A DNA stretch of 64,000 bases. Origin: Lysobacteraceae bacterium. GTDB taxonomy: Bacteria; Bdellovibrionota; UBA1018; JAGTJX01. The stretch is taken from assembly GCA_023657465.1 (NCBI GenBank), contig JAGTJX010000001.1, positions 710,358 to 774,357 of the forward strand. Direction: 5' to 3'. A program made the position numbers and the translations under genes. Numbering within the stretch: the stretch's first letter is position 1; each line of letters begins with the position of its first letter. The notes under the pieces are model-generated. The model made no database searches and was not told where the DNA came from. It saw only the letters and a program-made list of their open reading frames with translations. Below are positions 15,610 to 26,325 of the stretch, in pieces.

Positions 15610-16877
15610 GAGTGGATAATCGAATCTGCAATCTTCTGGCGTTCTTTGAGAACCTTCTCAGCACCAGAATCCTTAGCTTCAAAAAAACGATGATTAGAAA
15701 TACCTTCTGGCAAGTAATCTTGAGCCACAATTCCACCAGGGAATGCGTGAGCATAGCGGTAGTTCTTAGCTCCTTCACCTGACCGAAGATGTGAAGGAAC
15801 AGGAAGTGTTCCTGTTTTCTGCACTTCATCAATTGCTGCATCGATTGCAACGGCTGCGGAATTACTTTTGGGAGCAAGTGCAAGATAAGTCACAGCTTGA
15901 GAGAGGATGATCCTGGATTCTGGGTGTCCTACGAATTCAACCGCTTCGCGACATTCGTTTGCGACCATGAGAGCGCGTGGATCGGCGTTCCCAATATCTT
16001 CTGAAGCTAGAATAATAATTCTGCGACAGATGAACATGAGGTCTTCTCCACCTTCTAACATGCGGGCTAGGTAGTAGAGAGCCGCTTGAACGTCGCTTCC
16101 TCTCACACTCTTAATGAATGCAGAGATGACTGCATAATGCTCGTCTCCACGTTTGTCGTAGCCGATGGGCTGTTGAATATTGAGAGACTGAAGAATGTTT
16201 TTAAGAGTTTCTACTGAGATCGGTTCGTCATTCGTCCCACGAGAGATTGAAATATTCTCAAGCGTTGTCAGTGCACGTCTTGCATCGCCATCTGAAGTTT
16301 CAGCTAGGAATGAGATCGCTTCTTTCTCAAACTGAATTATACCTCCTAGACCATTTTCTGAATCCGATATCGCACGTTCTAAGATTTTTTCTAAATTTTC
16401 TGGAGTCAGTCTTTCAAGCCTGATCACGCGCATTCGTGAGAGCAGTGCTCGGTTCATTTCGTAAGAAGGATTTTCGGTTGTTGCACCAATGAGGGTGAAG
16501 GTTCCATTCTCCACATAAGGAAGGAGAGAGTCTTGTTGAGACTTGTTGAATCTGTGAATCTCATCAACGAATAGAATCGTCTTGTGTGGGAGTTGGGCAA
16601 GCGCACGCTCGACGGTTTCCTTAATGTCTTTCACTCCACTTTGAACAGCAGAGAGGCGCTCAAACCTGTGTCCGGTTTTCTCTGCGATGATTTCTGCCAA
16701 TGTTGTCTTCCCACAACCCGGGGGACCCCAGAGCAGGAGTGAGGGTACCTTGTCCTTTTCGATCCATGTGGAGAGCGCAGTTTTCTCACCCAGGATGTGG
16801 CTCTGCCCGAAGTACTCTGAGAGAGTCTTAGGACGTAATCTGTATGCGAGAGGGCCAAGGGGTTTGAATAAATCCAC
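15606..16877 (-). CDS. rarA: replication-associated recombination protein A (AAA+ ATPase)
   Basis: RarA/MgsA is an AAA+ clamp-loader-like ATPase acting at stalled replication forks. The 423-residue product begins with the typical PLAYRLRPKTLSEYFGQSHI, then Walker A GPPGCGKTT (51-59), Walker B ILFVDEIHRF, sensor GATTENPS and the LLSRMRVIRL arginine-finger region. The C-terminal half carries the family's RGSDVQAALYYLARM and EDIGNADPRAL segments. The start is a GTG at 16877 without a clear ribosome binding site. It is the first gene of a two-gene unit with the ABC-F ATPase. Confidence 0.95.
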   Translation of the reverse strand: MDLFKPLGPLAYRLRPKTLSEYFGQSHILGEKTALSTWIEKDKVPSLLLWGPPGCGKTTLAEIIAEKTGHRFERLSAVQSGVKDIKETVERALAQLPHKTILFVDEIHRFNKSQQDSLLPYVENGTFTLIGATTENPSYEMNRALLSRMRVIRLERLTPENLEKILERAISDSENGLGGIIQFEKEAISFLAETSDGDARRALTTLENISISRGTNDEPISVETLKNILQSLNIQQPIGYDKRGDEHYAVISAFIKSVRGSDVQAALYYLARMLEGGEDLMFICRRIIILASEDIGNADPRALMVANECREAVEFVGHPESRIILSQAVTYLALAPKSNSAAVAIDAAIDEVQKTGTLPVPSHLRSGEGAKNYRYAHAFPGGIVAQDYLPEGISNHRFFEAKDSGAEKVLKERQKIADSIIHS

Positions 16878-16974
16878 GAGTTAGTGTGTATGTTAGCAGA
16901 AGTGATTTGTCACGCCGCGTTGGATCATTGTGTTTATCTTACATTTCGGGTACTAAAAGCGCGGGGATTAAGAC

Positions 16975-17685
16975 ATGTTTAACGCATTCACTTCGATCAT
17001 CATGCTTTTGCATTTATCTGTGTTCGCAACTCCTCCCGCTTGCGAAACACTCAATGGCTATGACTATTGTGAAGTGGAAGTCGAGGGCTATCCCGAAAAA
17101 ATCGCAGTGATCTCACCCAAGGGTACAGTGAACTCTGTCAGATTGTATTTTCAAGGCTACATCATTAATCCACAATATCCGTATGACCGTAGTCTCAAGT
17201 CTCTCGTCACTTCGCTCAAGCTCTATCCAACTACCCAGTCAGAGAGAGTGATCATTCCTAGAAGTATCGGGAAGTGCGATACTTACAAGAATTCTATACC
17301 TAAGTTGAGTCAATTTATTGAATCGCTACATGAGTGGATACCAGATGGTGCAAAACTCTCACTCAATGCTCATAGTGGAGCAGGAGCATTCGTTTCAAAC
17401 TGGATTAAGGAAGAAGAGATTCAAGGTTTAGCAGCAGTCAGGGTTTTTGATGGGATCTATTCAGCCGAAACGGTATCTCAACTAGAAACTTGGAAAGCCA
17501 CGCACCCAGAAAGTTTTTTGGGAGTATCATTTGTCAAAGGCTGGACATCTGAAAAATACTCTAAAATATTGCAGTCTAAAATTCTCATTAAAGAATATAC
17601 AAAATTCCACAGATACATTCCCCCACCGAATGCAAAGGAATCTCCTCACTACTCAATCGTTCGATCGGCTTGGGTTACTCTCTAA
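16975..17685 (+). CDS. secreted protein with alpha/beta-hydrolase-like nucleophile motif
   Basis: The 236-residue protein has a signal peptide (hydrophobic core 7-17, cleavage near Val-Phe-Ala 18). SLNAHSGAGAF (about 129-139) is a G/A-x-S-x-G nucleophile elbow with Ser134, preceded by a strand and followed by a helix. VFDGIY could supply an acid, and the near-terminal PHYSIV a catalytic His. The fold is therefore probably that of a hydrolase, perhaps an esterase or peptidase acting in the periplasm, but the match is short. GGGG lies about a dozen bases before the ATG. Its end overlaps the converging DUF1853 gene by 33 bases. Confidence 0.6.
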   Translation: MFNAFTSIIMLLHLSVFATPPACETLNGYDYCEVEVEGYPEKIAVISPKGTVNSVRLYFQGYIINPQYPYDRSLKSLVTSLKLYPTTQSERVIIPRSIGKCDTYKNSIPKLSQFIESLHEWIPDGAKLSLNAHSGAGAFVSNWIKEEEIQGLAAVRVFDGIYSAETVSQLETWKATHPESFLGVSFVKGWTSEKYSKILQSKILIKEYTKFHRYIPPPNAKESPHYSIVRSAWVTL

Positions 17686-18489
17686 AATAAACCCATGCTC
17701 AATGTTGCCATTAGGCTTCTGAATACCTAAGGCTGTCGCGAAAGTGGGATCTGCAGTCACTTCTCTGAAGCTCAGAGGAAATTCTTCAGGATCTGCAAGC
17801 CATTCACGCCTAGTAAGTAATCTGAAACATGAATCTTTGTATTCAGACTCTAGTTTCTGAAACTCTTCCGATCCTCGTACATACCAGTTCTCATTTTGTT
17901 TTTCGTGTCCGTGAGGATAGAAGAGTCTACCCTTATAGATGAGCTCGCGGTCGACGAGAGATGGTTCTATGTTAAGTGATCGGCAGAACTCGGTATCCTT
18001 GGAGTATTCAAGCTGCCTGTTGATGATGCGATCAGTTTTGATATCGAATCGGTCTTTCCTTGTAATACCCCAATAGAGATTATTCTCAGGTTCAAAAAAA
18101 TAAAACTTCAGTGCAACTTCCCAATGTTTGAAGCGTTGAGATGAGGGATCTAAGAAGATGAAATCAATCTCTCCATTCTTAGTTTTTTCGTGAGCATAGA
18201 TTGTTTTGGATTTGAGAATGTGTTTCAGATAAAACTCGACTAAGTTTTCAAAATAGACGCCAAGCCTATGAGAAAGTGGTTTGTGACTCAAAAAGTCAGA
18301 GAGTTCATACTTCAGATCATCACTGTTTTGCGGATCTATTGTAGCTAGAGTAGCTCTGAAATCAGGAATCAGAGGCTCAGAATGCATTGTCCACAAAAGG
18401 TTTCGATAATCGAGCTCTCTCGGGTTAGACTCAGTTTCTATGGAATTCTTTGAAGCAGTCAAGCGCAGACGAAGTATCAGAAAATTCAC
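17653..18489 (-). CDS. DUF1853-like protein, possible PD-(D/E)XK nuclease fold
   Basis: The 278-residue protein resembles DUF1853: RNLLWTMHSEPLI near the N-terminus, GVYFENLVEFYL, then GEIDFIFLD and HWEVALKFY. The E-D...E-x-x-x-K arrangement in these last two segments is what a PD-(D/E)XK nuclease core looks like, but the molecular role of the family is unknown. The N-terminal WTMHS segment must be included, yet the only ATG upstream of it is at 18489, inside the divergent nitroreductase gene. The two genes would then overlap by 50 bases at their 5' ends. Confidence 0.75.
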   Translation of the reverse strand: MNFLILRLRLTASKNSIETESNPRELDYRNLLWTMHSEPLIPDFRATLATIDPQNSDDLKYELSDFLSHKPLSHRLGVYFENLVEFYLKHILKSKTIYAHEKTKNGEIDFIFLDPSSQRFKHWEVALKFYFFEPENNLYWGITRKDRFDIKTDRIINRQLEYSKDTEFCRSLNIEPSLVDRELIYKGRLFYPHGHEKQNENWYVRGSEEFQKLESEYKDSCFRLLTRREWLADPEEFPLSFREVTADPTFATALGIQKPNGNIEHGFILESNPSRSND

Positions 18490-19138
18490 TGAAAAGGCAG
18501 TGCCTAATGAAGTGATTGAAAAAGCTCTAGCAGCTGCAATTCTCGCCCCTAATTCTAGTAATACTCAGACTTGGGATTTTTATTGGGTGCAGACACCTGA
18601 GAAGAAGGCCAAGCTCGTAAAGTACTGTCTGAATCAATCGGCTGCTAGATCCGCTAATCAACTCATCGTTATAGTAGCAGATTACAAACTCTGGAAACGT
18701 TCACACAAACCTCTCATTCAATGGGTCAAGGATTCCAGGGCTCCTAAAATTGTACTCGAATATTACAAGAAGCTGATCCCATTCACTTATCGCGCGGGTT
18801 TTTTTAATGCTTTTACACCCATAAAAGTTTGTATTTCGTTTTTTACAGGGCTTGTTCGCCCGATGATGCGAATACCGCGAGGGACTCTAGGGCTTCAGGA
18901 AGTAGCAATCAAATCTGCAGCACTTGCAGCTGAGAATTTTGTATTAGCGATTGCAGCACAAGATTACGATTCTTGCATGATGGAAGGTTTTGATGAGTGG
19001 AGAGTCAAGCATCTCCTCGGGCTCTCATGGTTCTCGTCACGAGTGGTGATGGTGATTGGAGTCGGAGAGTCTCATGAGCGAGGAACATGGGGCCCGCAGA
19101 TGCGGTTACCGTTAGATCAAGTGGTGCACAAGGTTTAG
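18440..19138 (+). CDS. nitroreductase family protein
   Basis: Nitroreductase-family flavoproteins bind FMN and reduce nitro groups or other acceptors using NAD(P)H. The N-terminus has the FMN phosphate-binding RRRSIRKF (about 9-16), followed by LAPNSSNTQTW (about 36-46). Toward the C-terminus, AALAAENFVLAIAAQDYDSC and VVMVIGVG match the dimer and FMN-binding parts. The length of 232 residues is normal. The ribosome binding site is weak. The substrate is not predictable. The stop overlaps the converging 19135 gene by four bases. Confidence 0.85.
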   Translation: MEFFEAVKRRRSIRKFTEKAVPNEVIEKALAAAILAPNSSNTQTWDFYWVQTPEKKAKLVKYCLNQSAARSANQLIVIVADYKLWKRSHKPLIQWVKDSRAPKIVLEYYKKLIPFTYRAGFFNAFTPIKVCISFFTGLVRPMMRIPRGTLGLQEVAIKSAALAAENFVLAIAAQDYDSCMMEGFDEWRVKHLLGLSWFSSRVVMVIGVGESHERGTWGPQMRLPLDQVVHKV

Positions 19139-19530
19139 TGTTGTTTTAAGAACTCAGTTAACTTACTGGCGAATACTTCTATGCCAAGATCTCTTAGTGA
19201 ATAGACTTTTTTGGCTGCATAGCCAAAAATATATTCGAAGCCACTTTGACTAATGCAATTTATTGGACTCTGAAGGTAATTTCCATCTTTTTTAAATTGG
19301 CTTTTATATTCTGATAGATTTGGTGGACAGGCATTGCGTTCTGAAAATTTACTGATTTCAATTCCAAAGTCGGCTTGAGTCTCTTTGTCGACTACTTTCA
19401 CGTTATGTCGAGAGAGTGCTTCGGTGAGTTCTTCGCGAATGGATTTAACTCCGAGGATTTGAACAGCGATGCTTGCAAATGAATTGAGTGAGAATAAACC
19501 AACGAAAATAGCTATGAGTTTTGTTTTTAT
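19135..19530 (-). CDS. secreted-protein reading frame without a standard start codon
   Basis: An open frame ends at 19135. From a GTG at 19401 it gives only 88 residues, but the frame stays open upstream and there encodes a convincing signal peptide: KTKLIAIFVGLFSLNSFAS. The codon exactly where the start should be (19530-19528) is ATA, not ATG, and no ATG, GTG or TTG occurs between it and the tRNA gene. There is no clear ribosome binding site. Either the gene starts at a rare ATA or CTG codon, or its start has been lost and it is a pseudogene. The mature 112-residue part is of unknown function with Cys residues in NACPP and INCIS. Confidence 0.5.
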   Translation of the reverse strand: MKTKLIAIFVGLFSLNSFASIAVQILGVKSIREELTEALSRHNVKVVDKETQADFGIEISKFSERNACPPNLSEYKSQFKKDGNYLQSPINCISQSGFEYIFGYAAKKVYSLRDLGIEVFASKLTEFLKQH

Positions 19531-19595
19531 GCCGCTTTTTTTACACAGATAATGTGTGTTGTCTAATTGAAAATTGCTGACGCGTAGAAAAAAAG

Positions 19596-19671
19596 TGGTG
19601 AGACCAGATGGATTCGAACCATCGACCCTCTCATTAAAAGTGAGATGCTCTACCGACTGAGCTATGGTCTC
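19596..19671 (-). tRNA. tRNA-Lys (UUU)
   Basis: A complete cloverleaf reads leftward. The acceptor stem GAGACCA (from 19671) pairs with TGGTCTC, and the discriminator A at 19599 is followed by an encoded CCA (19598-19596). The D arm contains AGCTCAGTCGGTAGAGC, the anticodon loop is CTTTTAA with anticodon TTT, and the T loop contains GGTTCGAATCC. A run of seven T follows and probably ends the transcript. Confidence 0.97.
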
Positions 19672-19725
19672 GTTCTTGCTTGGAAAAGAGTAATTTAGTT
19701 ATCATCACCCTATGGGCGTTGCAAG

Positions 19726-22202
<2,477 letters not shown>

Positions 22203-22219
22203 GAGGAGACCACAGTACC

Positions 22220-22612
22220 TCAGTGCGATTTACTTTTGGAAGCCTTCGATGGTTTTTTTTGCGCTTGTGGAGGAGGCACTGTGCCGCCTTTTGAGATCGT
22301 TACTTGATCGATAATCGCAAGTGCTTCGTAACGCAGGTCGTTTTCATAAATGAAACGATAAAAGTTTTCCATCTCTGGATGGTGTCTAAAATTTTTGAAT
22401 GAAAGTGAAACTTCTCCACCAGCAGCTTCTTCGGCTTCGTTGGCAGATGATTTTTGGAAATTAGCAGCCTCAGCTTGTTCTTCTGCTTCTTCTTGATCCA
22501 CTTGTGGTCCAGCTGCCGCCATTTGGGCTTCGGTTAACTCTTCTTCTGGTTCGTCCTTAGATCCCTTAGTTTTTCCGGCTTTTTTGGCTTCTGGTTTTTT
22601 CGCTTTTGGCAT
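22220..22612 (-). CDS. low-complexity charged protein, function unknown
   Basis: The 130-residue protein has three zones: a Lys-rich N-terminus (KAKKPEAKKAGKTKGSK), a Glu/Ala-rich middle, and a short ordered stretch (residues about 69-105) with FKNFRHHPEMENFYRFIYEN. It ends in another Ser/Lys-rich tail. It is probably mostly disordered and cytoplasmic. The ordered motif is the only part likely to be conserved, and I cannot assign it. It is flanked closely by the sigma-54 activator gene upstream and the aminotransferase gene 17 bases downstream. Confidence 0.7.
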   Translation of the reverse strand: MPKAKKPEAKKAGKTKGSKDEPEEELTEAQMAAAGPQVDQEEAEEQAEAANFQKSSANEAEEAAGGEVSLSFKNFRHHPEMENFYRFIYENDLRYEALAIIDQVTISKGGTVPPPQAQKKPSKASKSKSH

Positions 22613-22662
22613 ACGTGTCTTTTCTCCAAGATGAGATTGAGTGTCAATACTTAAAGCTTAGT

Positions 22663-24291
22663 CTATTCAGCTTGTTCGTTTTGACCCATCGCAACATCGT
22701 AACGTTGTAGCTTGTTGTAGAGAGTCTTGATGGTGATACCAAGGCTATGAGCGGTTTTAGTCTTATTGCCCTGGTGGAAATCAAGGGATCTCAGGATGTG
22801 TGATCTCTCCACATCATCGAGCTTCATCTGAGGAGTGAACTCACTTGATACACCCTTAGACTTAGATGGAACGCGGATCGCGTAAGGAACGTCTTCGAGT
22901 TTGATTTCAGTTTCAGTGAGGATGCTCATTCGCTCCACAGTGTTCTGAAGCTCACGGATGTTACCTGGCCAGTCGTAAGCCTTGAGAGTTTCGATAACGC
23001 GTGGATCTACCTTCTTAGGTTTCTGATTCGCACCACGGTTCTTTTCAAGGAAGCTTGAGATGAGGAGTGGAACATCTTCTCTACGCTCTCTGAGGGGCGG
23101 CATACGAAGAGTGATGGTGTTGAGCCTGTAGAACAGATCTTCTCTGAAACGACCCTTCTTCACTTCTTGTTCAAGGTCGCGGTTGGTTGCGGAGAGAACG
23201 CGCACATTGACCTTGATGGGTTTCTTGCCACCGACTCTATAGAATTCACCTTCTTGAAGGAATCTTAAGAACTTAGTTTGGATCTGTGGGGACATTTCAC
23301 CGATTTCGTCTAAGAAGAGTGTTCCACCGTCGGCAGTCTCTGCGAGACCGATTTTCTGAACTACGGCTCCTGTGAATGCACCTTTCTCGTGACCGAAGAG
23401 TTCACTCTCGAGAAGGGATTCTTGAAGTGCTCCACAGTTGAGAGTCACATACGGAGATTGTGATCTGTCAGATTGGAAGTGAAGTCGGCGAGCGATGAGC
23501 TCCTTGCCGGTTCCTGATTCACCTTGAATGAGGACGGTTGCTGATGTGGGAGCGATCTTATCGACCATGGAGATGGTTCCGAGTAGTGCGGGGCTACGTC
23601 CTATGATCTCAGCTGGCTTCTGCTCCTTATGAACGAGGGTTTTTAATACTTTGTTCTCGCGCTCGAGTAAGCGTTGCTGATCCAAGATGCGTTCGTGAGC
23701 GGATCTGAGTTCTGAAGTTTTCTCTTCTACAGTCTTCTGAAGTGTTTGATTGAAGGTCTTCACTTCTAACCAGAGGTCATGGTTGTTCATAGCTGCTGCT
23801 ACGTGATGGGAGACAGAGTTTAGCATGATGAGATCGTCTTCGTCGAATGCGTCTGTCTTATCAGATTCAACTGCGAGAGCTGCTACGACTTCACCGTTTT
23901 TAATCACAGGGACGCAGAGCTCAGACTGTGTTCCGATGGGAAGTGAGAGGTTGGTGAAGTGAGGATCGCTTGAGATATCATTAGAGAGATAAGATTTTTT
24001 GGATTCAAACACTTTACCAATAATAGAAGGCTGGTTACGGGAGAGGGTGAAACCATTGTGAAGGTGTTGGCTGTAAGCTCCTGCTTGCGCGGAGAGCTCG
24101 AAGTTGCCGTCTTTGTTTTTGATCCAAGTATGGATGGAATAGAAGTTGAACTGTTTCTGAATGAGGCGGATGATTTCGCCGTGCCACTCAGGTGCACTCA
24201 TGGTCGATTGAAGAGCTAGGGAGAGATCATTCAAGAGTCTCAGTTGGAGAGCTTGTTTCTGAAGCGACGGATTGAGCTTTTGTGTTTCCAT
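22663..24291 (-). CDS. sigma-54-dependent transcriptional activator with GAF sensor domain
   Basis: The 542-residue protein has an N-terminal GAF domain (about 30-175), a helical linker (about 180-220), a central AAA+ domain and a C-terminal Fis-type helix-turn-helix. The AAA+ domain has Walker A GESGTGKE, the sigma-54-contacting GAFTGA, Walker B GGTLFLDEIGEM and LFYRLN. The HTH has KTAHSLGITIKTLYNKLQRY (about 510-530). It therefore remodels sigma-54 polymerase in response to a small-molecule signal rather than phosphorylation. AAGGAG lies ten bases before the ATG. The regulated genes are unknown; no convincing -24/-12 site was seen in the window. Confidence 0.94.
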   Translation of the reverse strand: METQKLNPSLQKQALQLRLLNDLSLALQSTMSAPEWHGEIIRLIQKQFNFYSIHTWIKNKDGNFELSAQAGAYSQHLHNGFTLSRNQPSIIGKVFESKKSYLSNDISSDPHFTNLSLPIGTQSELCVPVIKNGEVVAALAVESDKTDAFDEDDLIMLNSVSHHVAAAMNNHDLWLEVKTFNQTLQKTVEEKTSELRSAHERILDQQRLLERENKVLKTLVHKEQKPAEIIGRSPALLGTISMVDKIAPTSATVLIQGESGTGKELIARRLHFQSDRSQSPYVTLNCGALQESLLESELFGHEKGAFTGAVVQKIGLAETADGGTLFLDEIGEMSPQIQTKFLRFLQEGEFYRVGGKKPIKVNVRVLSATNRDLEQEVKKGRFREDLFYRLNTITLRMPPLRERREDVPLLISSFLEKNRGANQKPKKVDPRVIETLKAYDWPGNIRELQNTVERMSILTETEIKLEDVPYAIRVPSKSKGVSSEFTPQMKLDDVERSHILRSLDFHQGNKTKTAHSLGITIKTLYNKLQRYDVAMGQNEQAE

Positions 24292-24471
24292 AATTACATA
24301 CTCCTTAAGTTACGTACGGCGCATAGGTATATAACTATTACATGGTAAAAACAACATCAAAGTTAATGCATGTGGTCATAAATATGTGAAATACGCAGTA
24401 TTTTGTTAATTTTTAGTTAAATTTATCTGTTAGTTAGCTAATAACAAATAGTGTAAAGAAAATTTAGCTAT

Positions 24472-25653
24472 TTATGCCATAGATTCCCATGGAAAAACTT
24501 CCACGCCATCTAGAGTCTGATGACGACTGACAGGGGCGAGATGAATGAGCTGAGCTTTTCCCACCTTCTTTTTGAAAGCATGTAGGATCTGAAAATCTCT
24601 CAGATCAATTTTTTCTGAGTCAGAAACTTGAATGGCAATGGGAGGGTGTTTTCCTGAAGAGTCCTCTATGATGAGGTCGATGATATTCCCACGAGAGCTA
24701 CGATAATAGCAGAGCTTCGAGTGTTCGGCATGGTAGCTGCGTTGAGACCACTGTTCGAGGAGCAAGCATTGTTGAACAGCGGATCTTAGGCTTTGGCCTA
24801 GGAGTTTAGAAATTCCCAAATCAATTAAAAAGTACCTTGGTTTTCCAGATCCAGCAGAATGAGGAAGGATTTTTTTGATCACAAACAATAACTCAAGGGC
24901 CTTGAGGTGAGTCGCGATTTTTCTAGAGGCTACCCGTAGTTTTTTTGCTAATGACGCGACATCTGGTTCTTCGAGTGTAGGCAGTGCTCGAATCATATCT
25001 GTCGCTAAGTCAGAGTCTAGTTTTAGGGTTTTGATTTGAAGTAAATCCCGATCAGACACGAGCTTAAGCCATGAAGTGAGTAATTGCTCTCTTTCCTGAG
25101 GATCTCTTACAGAGAAAATACCAGGTAATCCACCGTGAGATAAGTGTTTTAAGAGCTGGTTACGAGTGACTCTGGGCTTGCGATTGAGTAGCGACGGGGT
25201 GTGAGACGGATTGGGTTCAAGTGATAAAGCTTCCGCTAGATTGAGTGGAAATAGCTCCACTCTCGAAAGTCTTCCGGTGAGTGATTCCATGATTTTGAGT
25301 TCATGTGAAAACTCTGTAGATCCGAGAAGGAGGTACTGCCCTGGTTTGGGGTTCAGATCTACTCGGAGTTTGATCTCGTCGAATAAATCGCCCGCTTTTT
25401 GAGCTTCATCAATGATAACGGGAGAAGAGTCTTCAAACTGTGAAAGGAATGTGGATGGGTTTCGATTGGCTAAAGATCGATCTTGGGTAGAGTCTAGAGT
25501 GATGTACTGAGAGTTTTTGATTTGAGGTTGAATGATTTCACGAGCGATGAAGCTCTTCCCAGTCTGTCTGGCTCCCTGAAGGCTCACTATGCGGGAGAAT
25601 TTTAGTTTTTTGATGATCAACGAGAGTGCGTGTCGTTTTCTGTCGTGTGGCAT
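24472..25653 (-). CDS. AAA_14/DUF4143 ATPase
   Basis: The N-terminal P-loop domain has Walker A GARQTGKS (27-34) and Walker B PVIIDEAQK (78-86), followed by LTGRLSRVELFPLNLAEAL, the typical start of this family's second half. A winged-helix-like stretch (about 230-265) and a DUF4143-type PD-(D/E)XK region close the 393-residue protein. In the latter, YYRSSRGNIIDLI is present, but where an ExK is expected the sequence reads AIQVSDS, so nuclease activity is doubtful. The family's role is not settled. A 21-bp perfect inverted repeat begins six bases before the ATG. Confidence 0.88.
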   Translation of the reverse strand: MPHDRKRHALSLIIKKLKFSRIVSLQGARQTGKSFIAREIIQPQIKNSQYITLDSTQDRSLANRNPSTFLSQFEDSSPVIIDEAQKAGDLFDEIKLRVDLNPKPGQYLLLGSTEFSHELKIMESLTGRLSRVELFPLNLAEALSLEPNPSHTPSLLNRKPRVTRNQLLKHLSHGGLPGIFSVRDPQEREQLLTSWLKLVSDRDLLQIKTLKLDSDLATDMIRALPTLEEPDVASLAKKLRVASRKIATHLKALELLFVIKKILPHSAGSGKPRYFLIDLGISKLLGQSLRSAVQQCLLLEQWSQRSYHAEHSKLCYYRSSRGNIIDLIIEDSSGKHPPIAIQVSDSEKIDLRDFQILHAFKKKVGKAQLIHLAPVSRHQTLDGVEVFPWESMA

Positions 25654-25659
25654 GGACTC

Positions 25660-25713
25660 ATTTTAACCCGTTGAATTATTGCAATCAACGATAATAATTC
25701 AACGGGTTAAAAT
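25660..25713. repeat. 21-bp perfect inverted repeat abutting the DUF4143 gene start
   Basis: Bases 25660-25680 are the exact reverse complement of 25693-25713, with a 12-base loop between. In RNA from the minus strand this would be a strong hairpin ending just before the ATG at 25653 and covering any ribosome binding site. As DNA it could be an operator. The same arm sequence was not found at the other end of the gene. Confidence 0.9.
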
Positions 25714-25785
25714 AGACGGCTATTTGATCAATATTCCAGACCAAAGCTGTTCTAAGAACTGCTGATAGGGGTTGTTGAAGTAGTG

Positions 25786-26325
25786 TTAAGGATTAATAAT
25801 TTTATCGAACTTAAAATCGATAGCTTCAACTGGTCCTGAGAGCAGAACAGGTATGATTCTTACTCTCTGGTTTGGGTAGAATGCGAATGAACTTGTTAGG
25901 TAAGGCTTCACACTCTCCCAAGTACTACCATCTGCTAGAGCATACTTCGGCGTGACTTTGAGTGAGCTATGATTGTCGGTCCTGCCAGGCTCGTAGGTTA
26001 ATCTATATTTCCAATCACGGTCCTTGGCTTCGTAGAATTGTGTGGTGAACACCAACTCATCATCCAGATGAATCGTGAGGGGGGTAGAGCTGGTTTGATA
26101 ATCAAGCTCTGAGGATCTGTCCATCATTTTGTATTTTTTGATTTTGACTGGGACATCCAACAGCGTCGTGGTTGTAGCGGAATGAACTCCTGAGTCAGAA
26201 TAAGTGAAAATTTGGTGGACATCTAATTTCTCGTTTATGAATTTTACTTCGCTTCTTCGGCGCTTGAAAAATGCTTGGCTTAAGTCAATCGTAGTTTCGA
26301 ATTCTCGACTGAAAATGGGGAATAC
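25786..26325 (-). pseudogene. in-frame continuation of the upstream secreted-protein gene, or an ORF starting at TTG
   Basis: Immediately after the TAA that ends the 26326-27012 gene, the same frame stays open for about 179 codons. No ATG or GTG exists until deep inside; the first plausible start is a TTG at 26160, which gives 124 residues and has no clear ribosome binding site. The translated part before it (for example VHQIFTYSDSGVHSATTT) reads like genuine protein. A nonsense mutation, programmed readthrough or a separate TTG-started gene are all possible. The C-terminal part is strand-rich, with no recognised domain. Confidence 0.5.

Noticed and set aside
25654-25720. Transposon or integron terminal repeat
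   Set aside because: No transposase or integrase, no second copy flanking the gene, and no target duplication seen.
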